From a bacterium (GTDB taxonomy: Bacteria; Hydrogenedentota; Hydrogenedentia; Hydrogenedentiales; SLHB01), in contig JAAEQP010000959.1 in assembly GCA_024231375.1 (NCBI GenBank), forward strand, positions 1 through 8,344: a DNA stretch of 8,344 nt. The letters are read 5' to 3'. The notes beneath the pieces are model-generated. The model was not told the origin of the DNA, ran no database searches, and was given only the letters and a program-made list of their open reading frames with translations. Both the position numbers and the translations under genes were made by a program. Of the stretch, positions 1-6,729 are shown piece after piece. Position 1 is the stretch's first letter, and each line of letters starts with the position of its first letter.

Positions 1-1675
1 CGATCATGTCATATCTGCGCAGCAGGTTCGTGAGGAACAGGAAGACCCAGGAGATGTCGCGGTCGCCGCTGCCAGCGCTGACCCCGCCGTATTCCGAGTT
101 GATAAGCGGGGCGGTGCCTTGTTTCCAATCGCCCGTGTAGTTGAAGTCCGATCCCGGAAAGGTCTTCTCCACGACTTCCGCGATGTGGTGGCTCGCGCGG
201 TCGAAATGGTCGATGTAGAAATGCCACGAGTTGATGTCGGTCTCGACATGGTCGTAGCGGCAGGGCGAGTTGTCTTCCACGAGACGCGTGGGATCGAGTT
301 CTTTGGTGAGAAGGTACATGTCGCGGACCCATTCCTGGGTGGCGGGGCCGAATCCACCGTCGCGAATGCCCCACGTTTCGTTGAAGCAGCACCACGAAAA
401 CACGCTGGGATGGTTGAAGTCACGCACGAGGGTGGCCCGCATGGTGTCTTCCCACAAGGCCTGGGACCTGGGTGTGTGTTTCTGGTAGTTGGGAATATCG
501 CACATGAGCAAGACGCCCAGGCGGTCGGCCCAGTAGAGGCAACGCGGTTCGTCGACTTTGATGTGAATTCGAATGAAATTCAGGCCATATTCCTTGGCCT
601 TCGCGTAGTCGTTGCGGATGAAATCATCGTCGGGATGGGTGTAGACGCCTTCAGGATTGAAGGACTGGTGCAACGCGCCCCGCAGGTAGATGGGCTTGTC
701 ATTGAGCAGGATGTACTCGTACTTGCTGCCGTTGTACGTGCCTCGGGACACCTTCCGCATGCCGAAGTAGGTGTTGACGGTATCTTTGGCGCCGTTGCCC
801 GACAATGTGAGGGCGGTGGGATAGAGGGTGGGCGATTCGGGGGTCCATAGCTCCGGATTGGGAACGGGCACCTCGATCTCGACCTGTTGCGTGCCGGCTT
901 CAAGTTCGCCGGACCACGCGGCCGTGATGGGGGCCAGGTCGAGGGCTTCACCGTAGCGTTCGGCGGTTGTCAGGGCTTTGAGAGAGTACTTCCCTTTCTT
1001 GGCGACTTCGACGGCGCACCGGATAGTGGCCTTCTTCTGGTCAACATCGGGGTAGACGTGGGCCTGGCGGACATAGGACGCGCCGCGTGATTCCAGGTAC
1101 ACCGTCTGCCAGATGCCGCCGGTCTGCGTGTACCAGCCCGTCTGCTTTCCGTTGGGCGTTTCAGGGTCGGTGACATCGAATGCGCGAACCGTCACCCGCA
1201 CGGTGTCACCGGGTTTGCCTGCATCGGTCAACTCAACCTCAGAGGGCGTGTACCCACCCACATGGTCGGCGGCATGCTTCCCGTTCACCCACACGGACGC
1301 TTCCCAATCGACGGCGCCGAACATCAAGAACACGCGCGGACCGGCATCGGCGGGGATTGTCACGTCGCGCTCGTACCAGGCCGCACCCCGGTATTTCGCG
1401 TCCCCGATGCCGGACAGTTCACTCTGCCATGGATACGGGACCACGATGGACTTGGAGTAGTCGTGGTTTTCGAACCACGCGTCCTTGACGCCTTGGTCCT
1501 CGGGGTCGAACTCGAACCGCCACGCTCCGTTGAGATTCTGCCACGGACGTGCCCAGGCAGGGTCAGGATGGGCTTCAAGCGGTTCCGCGGCGTGTGCGGC
1601 TGAACCGGCGAGAATCACTGCCCCCAAGAGCAGTACCAGGGCCAGGGATGAGTGTGTGAGGACAGGCTTCAGCAT
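1..1675 (-). CDS. Secreted glycoside hydrolase family 2 enzyme (beta-galactosidase/beta-glucuronidase type), 3' end cut off
   Basis: The frame is open from an ATG at 1675 to the window edge, giving 558 residues with no stop; the C-terminus lies outside. Residues 1-29 form a Sec signal peptide (basic start, Leu/Val/Ala core, AHA-A cleavage site), so the mature enzyme is exported. Residues about 40-195 are the GH2 sugar-binding jelly roll (WQNLNGAWRF, WVNGK, GGIWQTVYLE), 200-300 the Ig-like domain, and from about 320 the TIM barrel (LNDKPIYLRGALHQ, GLNFIRIH). The acid/base is E433 in NHPSVFSWCCFNETWG and the nucleophile is E528 in PLINSEYGG, both in family positions. The reaction is retaining hydrolysis of a terminal beta-linked sugar; substrate (galactoside, glucuronide, mannoside) cannot be fixed from what is visible. 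An AGGAG ribosome site lies 8 nt before the ATG, with a promoter further up. Family call firm, substrate open. Confidence 0.93.
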   Translation of the reverse strand, partial: MLKPVLTHSSLALVLLLGAVILAGSAAHAAEPLEAHPDPAWARPWQNLNGAWRFEFDPEDQGVKDAWFENHDYSKSIVVPYPWQSELSGIGDAKYRGAAWYERDVTIPADAGPRVFLMFGAVDWEASVWVNGKHAADHVGGYTPSEVELTDAGKPGDTVRVTVRAFDVTDPETPNGKQTGWYTQTGGIWQTVYLESRGASYVRQAHVYPDVDQKKATIRCAVEVAKKGKYSLKALTTAERYGEALDLAPITAAWSGELEAGTQQVEIEVPVPNPELWTPESPTLYPTALTLSGNGAKDTVNTYFGMRKVSRGTYNGSKYEYILLNDKPIYLRGALHQSFNPEGVYTHPDDDFIRNDYAKAKEYGLNFIRIHIKVDEPRCLYWADRLGVLLMCDIPNYQKHTPRSQALWEDTMRATLVRDFNHPSVFSWCCFNETWGIRDGGFGPATQEWVRDMYLLTKELDPTRLVEDNSPCRYDHVETDINSWHFYIDHFDRASHHIAEVVEKTFPGSDFNYTGDWKQGTAPLINSEYGGVSAGSGDRDISWVFLFLTNLLRRYDMI

Positions 1676-1683
1676 CGTAAGGG

Positions 1684-1688
1684 CTCCT
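1684..1688 (-). promoter_or_regulatory. Ribosome binding site of the GH2 gene
   Basis: AGGAG on the minus strand ends 8 nt before the ATG at 1675. It fixes the start that gives a complete signal peptide. Confidence 0.8.
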
Positions 1689-1699
1689 CGTGAGAGTGC

Positions 1700-1711
1700 A
1701 TTGAGTTCAAT
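1700..1711. promoter_or_regulatory. Near-palindrome in the GH2 leader, possible operator
   Basis: ATTGA-GT-TCAAT is a perfect 5+5 inverted repeat with a 2-bp centre. It lies between the predicted -10 box (1729-1734) and the ribosome site of the GH2 gene, where a bound repressor would block transcription. The repeat is short and could be chance; no regulator gene is in the window. Confidence 0.25.
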
Positions 1712-1728
1712 ATGCGCGCCAAGCGGTT

Positions 1729-1757
1729 ATGGTAAGAGCCTCTCAGCCATGTGTCAA
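1729..1757 (-). promoter_or_regulatory. Sigma70-like promoter for the GH2 gene
   Basis: On the minus strand a consensus -35 box TTGACA (1752-1757) is followed by exactly 17 bp and a -10 box TACCAT (1729-1734, 4 of 6 matches). Transcription would start near 1722, giving a leader of about 47 nt that carries the AGGAG site. The -35 box covers the GTG at 1751, the furthest-upstream possible start of the divergent ligase gene, which favours that gene's downstream ATG. Confidence 0.65.
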
Positions 1758-1804
1758 CCCGCCTATCCATTGGTGACGTTCCTGATGGTGTGGTAGCCTG
1801 CCTT

Positions 1805-1812
1805 GGGGAGGA
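1805..1812 (+). promoter_or_regulatory. Ribosome binding site of the ligase gene, decides its start
   Basis: GGGGAGGA ends 10 nt before the ATG at 1823. The GTG at 1751, 24 codons upstream in the same frame, has no comparable site and sits inside the opposing promoter. Confidence 0.7.
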
Positions 1813-1822
1813 ATCGGTTAAC

Positions 1823-3649
1823 ATGCGTGCGGATACGATCGATCGTCTGGACCAGTGGCGCGGTTGGGCGCTCTGTGGCGGCCTGACGGCCGGCGCCGTG
1901 GCGTACTCGTTCCGGTTGACGTCGTTCCTTCACGCCAAGGACGCGGTGCTGGCTGTTGCCGCCATCGTCGTTGCCGCGTTGATATTGGTTCGGGAATGGG
2001 GCGTGTCTCGCTCTCCAGAGGTCGTATCGGGACGTGACACTGCGTCCGAAGGGCTTCGATGGGAGAGTTTCGCGCCCCTCCTGCCACTGTGGCTGCTGGT
2101 AGTCTATTCTCTGGGCGTTCACTATCTCGCGCGTCAGGCCGCGGTTCCGCGGTTCGTGCTGGTCGAACTCGTCCGCATGACCCTGCTGCTCCTGACTGCC
2201 TCGCTTGCCTGGGACCTCCTGCGGACAGCGCCATGGCGGGCGCGGCTCGTGGATGCGGTGGCCGTGTCGGCAACGGCCGTGGCGGCCCTTGCCCTGGTCC
2301 AATGGGCCGATCTGGCGCCTGCGCTGTTTCCCAAGTTCGACGGAGCGGGCCAACGCATGTACTCGGTGTTCGGCAACCGCGATCTTCTGGGCGGCTACCT
2401 CGCCATGGGCGTGCCCCTGATGGCGCATCGATGTGCCCAGGGCGGGCGCGCGCGCCGAGAGGCGTGGGCTATGCTGCTGGTGTGCGCGGCTGCGTTGGTT
2501 CTGTGTGGTTCTCGTAGCGCATGGCTGGCGTGCGTGGTTGGGGTTTGCGTGCTGGTCTGGCAGACGCGAGGCGCCGTGGGCGGCGAACCCGTTGGACGAC
2601 GCCGGTGGGTCAAAGTGGTGCTTCTGGTCGCGGTGGTGACCGCGGGGGCGGTGGCGGTGTCACCAGAGTCCACACTCGGGCGCATTCGGGGAACATTCAC
2701 GGCCGACGATTCCGGGGGACGGCTGCGGCTCTGGTTCTGGGATGGCGCGGTCCGCATGGTGCGCGACCATCCCTTGGTTGGCGTGGGGCCGGGCAACTTC
2801 GCGTACTGGAGTCCCCGATATCAAGGCGAGGCACTCTGGGCCGGGGGACCGGCAAGGCACGCGTTCAACGAGGTCCACACGCGCCACGCCCATTGCGATC
2901 CGCTCGAAGTGCTCGCCGAGACAGGCGCGATCGCACTGGTTCTGGTGGCGTGGATGGTGAGCCGTGTTCTGCGATGCAAGGGACCCGAGTGGGGCGGACT
3001 CGCCGCGCTACTCGCCTTCTCCCTCCTCAACTTTCCTCTGCGTAGCGGCCCGCATGTGCTGGCGGGGCTGATTCTAGCGCTCGCGCTGATGAGGCGGAAC
3101 GAAGCGTCTGCGCGCCGCCCTGTGGGCTCCGAGGCGCGACGCTACGCCTTCGCGGCCTTTGCGGCGGCCGTCGTGTTGGCAGTGTACGGATGGATGGCTG
3201 TGACCGGTCCGAGCTTCGCCCTGCGGCGTGCGATGGATCGCCATCTCACCAAGGGTGCCGAGGCGGCTCTGGCTGACTATGCCCGAGCGCTGGATTCACG
3301 GTTCGCGTTGCCGGAAACGCACGAGAAGTACGGGATTGCCCTGTTCGAGTCGGGGCGCTTCGCGGAAGCGCGGCAAGCCTTCGAAAGAGCGTTGGACGGG
3401 TTGGATACGGGCTCCGTGTATCTGGCTCTGGGCGCGCTCGACGTGCGTCTGGGTGACAATGCCTCAGCTCAGCGTCATCTGCGCGAATGCGTGCGCCGCT
3501 GGCCAGGCAACGTGGATGCGTGGACGCTGCTTCTCCGGGCCGCGGACACGGACGCACGAGCAAGCGTGCTCGAAGAGGCGCGGCCCTGGGTGTCGCCGGA
3601 GACACACCAAAGACTGCGGGAGGAGTTGGAAGCTAGCGAGGACCAATGA
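1823..3649 (+). CDS. O-antigen-ligase-like (WaaL/Wzy_C) membrane protein with C-terminal TPRs
   Basis: 608 residues from the ATG at 1823. Around ten hydrophobic segments run to about residue 460. Signature parts of the O-antigen ligase/polymerase family follow in order: SVFGNRDLLGGYLAMGVPL (181-199), VLCGSRSAWLA (226-236), then a long extracytoplasmic loop (about 281-360) with RLWFWDGAVRMVRDHPLVGVGPGN and the conserved Arg/His-rich end RHAHCDPLEVLAETG (355-369). Residues about 470-600 form TPR-like helices (YGIALFESGRFAEARQAFERAL), placed after the last helix. Family members transfer an undecaprenyl-linked glycan to lipid A core, to protein or to a growing chain; sequence alone does not say which. 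No other polysaccharide genes are adjacent, so it is an orphan here. It converges on the next gene, 18 bp away. Family confident, acceptor unknown. Confidence 0.85.
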   Translation: MRADTIDRLDQWRGWALCGGLTAGAVAYSFRLTSFLHAKDAVLAVAAIVVAALILVREWGVSRSPEVVSGRDTASEGLRWESFAPLLPLWLLVVYSLGVHYLARQAAVPRFVLVELVRMTLLLLTASLAWDLLRTAPWRARLVDAVAVSATAVAALALVQWADLAPALFPKFDGAGQRMYSVFGNRDLLGGYLAMGVPLMAHRCAQGGRARREAWAMLLVCAAALVLCGSRSAWLACVVGVCVLVWQTRGAVGGEPVGRRRWVKVVLLVAVVTAGAVAVSPESTLGRIRGTFTADDSGGRLRLWFWDGAVRMVRDHPLVGVGPGNFAYWSPRYQGEALWAGGPARHAFNEVHTRHAHCDPLEVLAETGAIALVLVAWMVSRVLRCKGPEWGGLAALLAFSLLNFPLRSGPHVLAGLILALALMRRNEASARRPVGSEARRYAFAAFAAAVVLAVYGWMAVTGPSFALRRAMDRHLTKGAEAALADYARALDSRFALPETHEKYGIALFESGRFAEARQAFERALDGLDTGSVYLALGALDVRLGDNASAQRHLRECVRRWPGNVDAWTLLLRAADTDARASVLEEARPWVSPETHQRLREELEASEDQ

Positions 3650-3664
3650 CTGGCCGGCCGCCAG
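3650..3664. terminator. Short hairpin in the convergent gap, possible bidirectional terminator
   Basis: CTGGC (3650-3654) pairs with GCCAG (3660-3664) around a 5-nt loop, immediately after the ligase stop and just before the stop of the opposing gene. An alternative fold uses the GGCCGGCC palindrome at 3652-3659. The stem is short and no T-run follows on either strand, so intrinsic termination is doubtful. Confidence 0.3.
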
Positions 3665-3667
3665 GGC

Positions 3668-5146
3668 TCAATGCGGTGGCGTGGCTTCCGCGATGGGCAG
3701 CACGCCGTAGACCACCAGTGAGGCATTCACGCCTTGAGGTCCGGTGATGCGGATCTCGTACTCGGTCCCCAGGGTCACCCGTTGTCGCGTTCTGAAAGGC
3801 ACCTGAACGATGACCTCGTCCAGTACCACCCTGCCCGATTCGAGGACCTTTACCGCGTAGGGGGGCCTGGCCTCATCTCCCCGTATTTCGAGACTCACCT
3901 CGTCGGCCAGCCCATCAAGCCATTCGGACCCCGTCGTTCCCCAGCGCAGGCGGAACGATGTGGGCACATGCCGTGGCTGGAAGGCCCGCGCGCCAACGGG
4001 ACTGTTCGTGTCGTGCTCGGCCGCGTAATGGATGACGGAAGGTTCGGCACTGAGCACCTCGATCCCGTGCATACCGGCGAACACTCCCGTAGCGAGGGCC
4101 GCAACGAGCACGATGTGGATGGCCCACACGCCCAAGGCGCGCGCGAAGCCAATGCGGAACAGCACCAATACCAGGACCAACGCCAGAGCTGGGGACGCGG
4201 CCAAGGCGAAGTGCTGATAGGCCACCGGGACCCAGAACATGAGATAAGCGAAGGTGGCGAGAACCATACCGGTCACATTCACGGTCGATGCGCGCGGACG
4301 CTTGGCGCGTACGATCACAAGGGCCAGCCAGAGGGCGCACGGCCATGCGAGCAACAGCACTCCCGCGATCACTGCCCGGGTCATGAAAAGCGCTTCCGCT
4401 ACGGTGCCGTTGACTGTCACGCGGACCATTCGCTGCTCGCCCAGAGCGTCGCTGGCCGCCCAGTGACCCAATGCCAGGTACATGGCGTAGGATATGAAGC
4501 CGACGATCAGGAGCCCACCTACGAGCATCCAGATCCAGGGGGCCGCCGCGGGATCGTCGCCTTGCCTCCCCTCCGTCGGCAACGGCGTCGAGCCGCCGGC
4601 CACAGGCAAGAATGCGTGACACTGCCAGCAGCGGTCGAATTCCTCGTTGTTCTGAGCGCCGCATTTCGGACACACATGCACCCGGCTCAGATTGATGCCG
4701 CTGTCGCTTTCCGCGAGTTGAAGTTCCTCCAGGGGCGTGTCCTTGCGTTGGCTGCGAAGCCGCGCGATGGCGGCCTCGGCCAAGGGGTGGTCGCGGTTGA
4801 GTTCAAGAACGCTTTCCCAGACCTGAGCGGCTTCTTCCCGGTGCCCCGCGGCTTCGCGGACCTTGGCCAACTGCTCTCGCACGGGGACCTCGGTCGGCCA
4901 CAGCGCGATGGTCGCTTCAAGCTCGGACCCGGCCTGGTCGTATTGCCCCAGCCGGTAGTGCGCGGCGGCCAGGTAGCGCATGACGTTGAGTTTGCGCGAC
5001 CACTGTTCCTTGAGAACAGCGAGATGTCGGAGGGCCTCGCTGTATTCACAGGCGGTGTAGAGCTTCTTGGCGAGCTGCCAACGGCGGCCGTAGTCCGTTG
5101 GGTTCTCTTCGACGAAGCGTGTCAGTTCAGAGATGTCCACAGTCAC
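3668..5146 (-). CDS. TPR / zinc-ribbon / multi-TM membrane protein of unknown function
   Basis: 492 residues; not a family I can name. Residues about 1-130 are TPR-type helical repeats (YSEALRHLAVLKEQW, YLAAAHYRLGQYDQAGSELEATIALWP, AGHREEAAQVWESVLELNRDHP). A zinc ribbon follows: CPKC (159-162) and CWQC (173-176). About five hydrophobic segments follow (about 204-226, 255-279, 290-311, 316-335, 340-358), then a roughly 130-residue soluble, strand-rich tail. By the positive-inside pattern the TPR and ribbon would be cytosolic and, with an odd number of helices, the tail extracytoplasmic. The start is GTG at 5146; the GTG at 5140 has a better-spaced AAGG and is equally possible. An in-frame stop at 5168 excludes anything longer. 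It is the last gene of the five-gene cluster, 49 nt after the small membrane protein. It may act as a scaffold between cytosolic partners and the envelope (inference). Confidence 0.8.
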   Translation of the reverse strand: MTVDISELTRFVEENPTDYGRRWQLAKKLYTACEYSEALRHLAVLKEQWSRKLNVMRYLAAAHYRLGQYDQAGSELEATIALWPTEVPVREQLAKVREAAGHREEAAQVWESVLELNRDHPLAEAAIARLRSQRKDTPLEELQLAESDSGINLSRVHVCPKCGAQNNEEFDRCWQCHAFLPVAGGSTPLPTEGRQGDDPAAAPWIWMLVGGLLIVGFISYAMYLALGHWAASDALGEQRMVRVTVNGTVAEALFMTRAVIAGVLLLAWPCALWLALVIVRAKRPRASTVNVTGMVLATFAYLMFWVPVAYQHFALAASPALALVLVLVLFRIGFARALGVWAIHIVLVAALATGVFAGMHGIEVLSAEPSVIHYAAEHDTNSPVGARAFQPRHVPTSFRLRWGTTGSEWLDGLADEVSLEIRGDEARPPYAVKVLESGRVVLDEVIVQVPFRTRQRVTLGTEYEIRITGPQGVNASLVVYGVLPIAEATPPH

Positions 5147-5195
5147 TCGCCTTGATTGGATGCGTGGTCACAGGATGCGCGGAGCACTGCCGCCA

Positions 5196-5459
5196 TCATT
5201 TCTTTCTCTTCTTCTTCTTCCGCTCCGCCAAGCGCTGCCGCCGAACGCGGTACTGGAGTACGGAATTCACAGCCCACGCCGTGATGCCCGCCACGAGGGC
5301 CGCAAGCAAGGATCCAATTCCGATGGGTATGAGCAGCATGACGTCGTCTCTGGTCCCCACGAACGCCACGTACACCGCAGGACCCAGGCATACGGCGAAT
5401 ACGATCGCCCAGAACAACCAGCCTACCGATTCCAACCGAGCTTCGGACTTTTTCGCCAA
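5196..5459 (-). CDS. Small two-helix membrane protein with lysine-rich tail
   Basis: 87 residues from a TTG start. Two hydrophobic stretches, about residues 12-34 and 40-64, form a helical hairpin; the C-terminus ends in a basic run (RRQRLAERKKKKRKK), which should hold both ends in the cytoplasm. The TTG is chosen because AAGGAG lies 10 nt upstream, within the last codons of the kinase gene, only 7 nt separate the two genes, and the protein then begins MAKKSEARLESVGW. An upstream extension in the same frame only reads through kinase DNA. The spacing suggests translational coupling to the kinase. No family recognised; a partner or anchor for a neighbouring protein is a guess. The basic tail could bind anionic lipid or nucleic acid. 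Confidence 0.7.
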   Translation of the reverse strand: MAKKSEARLESVGWLFWAIVFAVCLGPAVYVAFVGTRDDVMLLIPIGIGSLLAALVAGITAWAVNSVLQYRVRRQRLAERKKKKRKK

Positions 5460-5466
5460 GACGATC

Positions 5467-6729
5467 TCACTCCTTCGTGTGTTGCTGAGGAAGGCATAGA
5501 CGGAACAGCGCCCCCCCACCGGGATTGTCCAACACGGCGACCGTGCCGCCGTGCTCCATAACGATTTTGTGCATGACGGCGAGACCCAGGCCGGTGCCTT
5601 TCGATCCTTTCGTCGAGAAGAACAAGTCGAAGATCTTGTCGCGAACGTCGTCAGGCACACCGGGACCGTTGTCGGCGACATCGATTTGAAGGACTCCGTC
5701 CGGCTGCACCGTCGCCGCGAGCCGCACCACACCCGTCTCGTCCGCGACGGCGTCGGCTGCGTTCATGAGCAGGTTGAGGAGGCAGCGGAACAGGCCCGAC
5801 GCATCGATATGTACGGGTCCGGGTACGCCATCCAGGTCCACGTCAAGGCGAACCCGTTTGCGGACGAGGAGTCCCCAGAAGGTCTCGGTCACCTCCTTGA
5901 CGATGGCGTCCAAGGGGCACCATTCGCGCCTGGGTTCCCGGGCTTTCGAGTAGGCGAGCATGTCTTCCACGAGGTTCGAGATACGCCGCGTGCTCCGTTT
6001 CAAGATGGGCCAACTGCGCTGGAGCAGCTCGGGGTTGTTGCGTTCGAGGCCCTGGTCGATGAGATCCACGCTGCCGCCCAGACCGGCAATGACGTTCTTG
6101 GCGAAATGGGACAGCCCGGCAACGGCCTGGCCCAGGGCGGCGAGGCGGGCGGCTCTGATGTTCTCGTCAATGAGACGCGCGTTCGCAATGACCGTGGCCA
6201 CGAGGCCGCTGAACATCTCCATGACCCGGAGGTCGGCCTCGGCGAAGGCGCCGCCGCCTTCCTTGTTCAGGAGTTCGAGTACGCCGACGAGCCGATCCCG
6301 GTCCATCATAGGAACCGCCAGCAACGATCGTGTTTCGAACTGGGTCATGGTATCGGCCTCGGCGAAGAAGCGGCGGTCTTGCTTGGCGTCCGCGACGTTG
6401 ACGGACTCGCGGGTCGCGGCTGCCACGCCGGCGATGCCTTGGTTGAGTTTGAGGCGGATCTCGCGTTTGAGGGCCTGCTGGTCGCCGGTCTCTCCCAGAG
6501 CGACTTGGAAGAACAGTTCCTGGGTGTCTTCGTCGAACAGCATCAGCGAACACGCCTCGGCGTTCGCGACCTGCTTGCTTTCCTCCATGATTCGCTCAAG
6601 CAGGGTGTCAAGGTCGGTGATGACGCCGACAAACCTATGGACGCGGTAGAGCACATCGACGATGCGCCGGAGTTCATCCGGCGACACGTCAGTGAACCAG
6701 GGTACCGTTTCCTCGACTTGTGAGCCCAT
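5467..6729 (-). CDS. GAF-domain sensor histidine kinase, soluble
   Basis: 420 residues with no membrane segment, so cytosolic. Residues about 28-190 form a GAF sensor domain (ITDLDTLLERIMEES, AEACSLMLFDEDTQELFF, SLLAVPMMDRDRLVGVLELLNK, FAEADLRVMEMFSGLVATVI). A helix follows into the phosphoacceptor region LAALGQAVAGLSHFAKN with H208 as the likely phosphorylated residue, then the HATPase_c domain: N box NLLMNAADAV (319-328), G1 box DNGPGVPDDV (353-362), and F/G2 box FFSTKGSKGTGLGLAV (370-385). All ATP-binding elements are intact. H208 is followed by Phe and then KN, not the usual HE of classical HisKA. The ATG at 6729 has GGGG 4 nt ahead and overlaps the upstream gene by 41 bp. No response regulator is present in the window, so its phosphotransfer partner is elsewhere. 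The GAF ligand is unknown. Confidence 0.92.
   Translation of the reverse strand: MGSQVEETVPWFTDVSPDELRRIVDVLYRVHRFVGVITDLDTLLERIMEESKQVANAEACSLMLFDEDTQELFFQVALGETGDQQALKREIRLKLNQGIAGVAAATRESVNVADAKQDRRFFAEADTMTQFETRSLLAVPMMDRDRLVGVLELLNKEGGGAFAEADLRVMEMFSGLVATVIANARLIDENIRAARLAALGQAVAGLSHFAKNVIAGLGGSVDLIDQGLERNNPELLQRSWPILKRSTRRISNLVEDMLAYSKAREPRREWCPLDAIVKEVTETFWGLLVRKRVRLDVDLDGVPGPVHIDASGLFRCLLNLLMNAADAVADETGVVRLAATVQPDGVLQIDVADNGPGVPDDVRDKIFDLFFSTKGSKGTGLGLAVMHKIVMEHGGTVAVLDNPGGGALFRLCLPQQHTKE

Noticed and set aside
119..850. Plus-strand open frame (243 codons) within the GH2 region
   Set aside because: The minus-strand frame carries GH2 motifs and both catalytic glutamates throughout; the plus frame has no domain or start context.
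1706..1733. Plus-strand promoter TTCAAT-16-TATGGT for the ligase
   Set aside because: Only 3 of 6 and 4 of 6 matches, and it overlaps the much better minus-strand promoter; not strong enough to annotate.
1751..1822. N-terminal extension of the ligase from GTG at 1751
   Set aside because: No ribosome site, overlaps the opposing -35 box, and the ATG at 1823 has GGGGAGGA upstream.
3734..5155. Long plus-strand open frame (473 codons) opposite the TPR/zinc-ribbon gene
   Set aside because: It mirrors a gene with TPR, zinc-ribbon and TM features; its own product is low-complexity Arg/Gly/His-rich with no domain. It is a high-GC shadow.
5199..5222. CTT-type pyrimidine repeat as a microsatellite
   Set aside because: It is fully explained as lysine/arginine codons of the small membrane protein's tail.
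5551..6723. Long plus-strand open frame (390 codons) opposite the histidine kinase
   Set aside because: The kinase strand has every HATPase motif; the opposite frame has none. Shadow.
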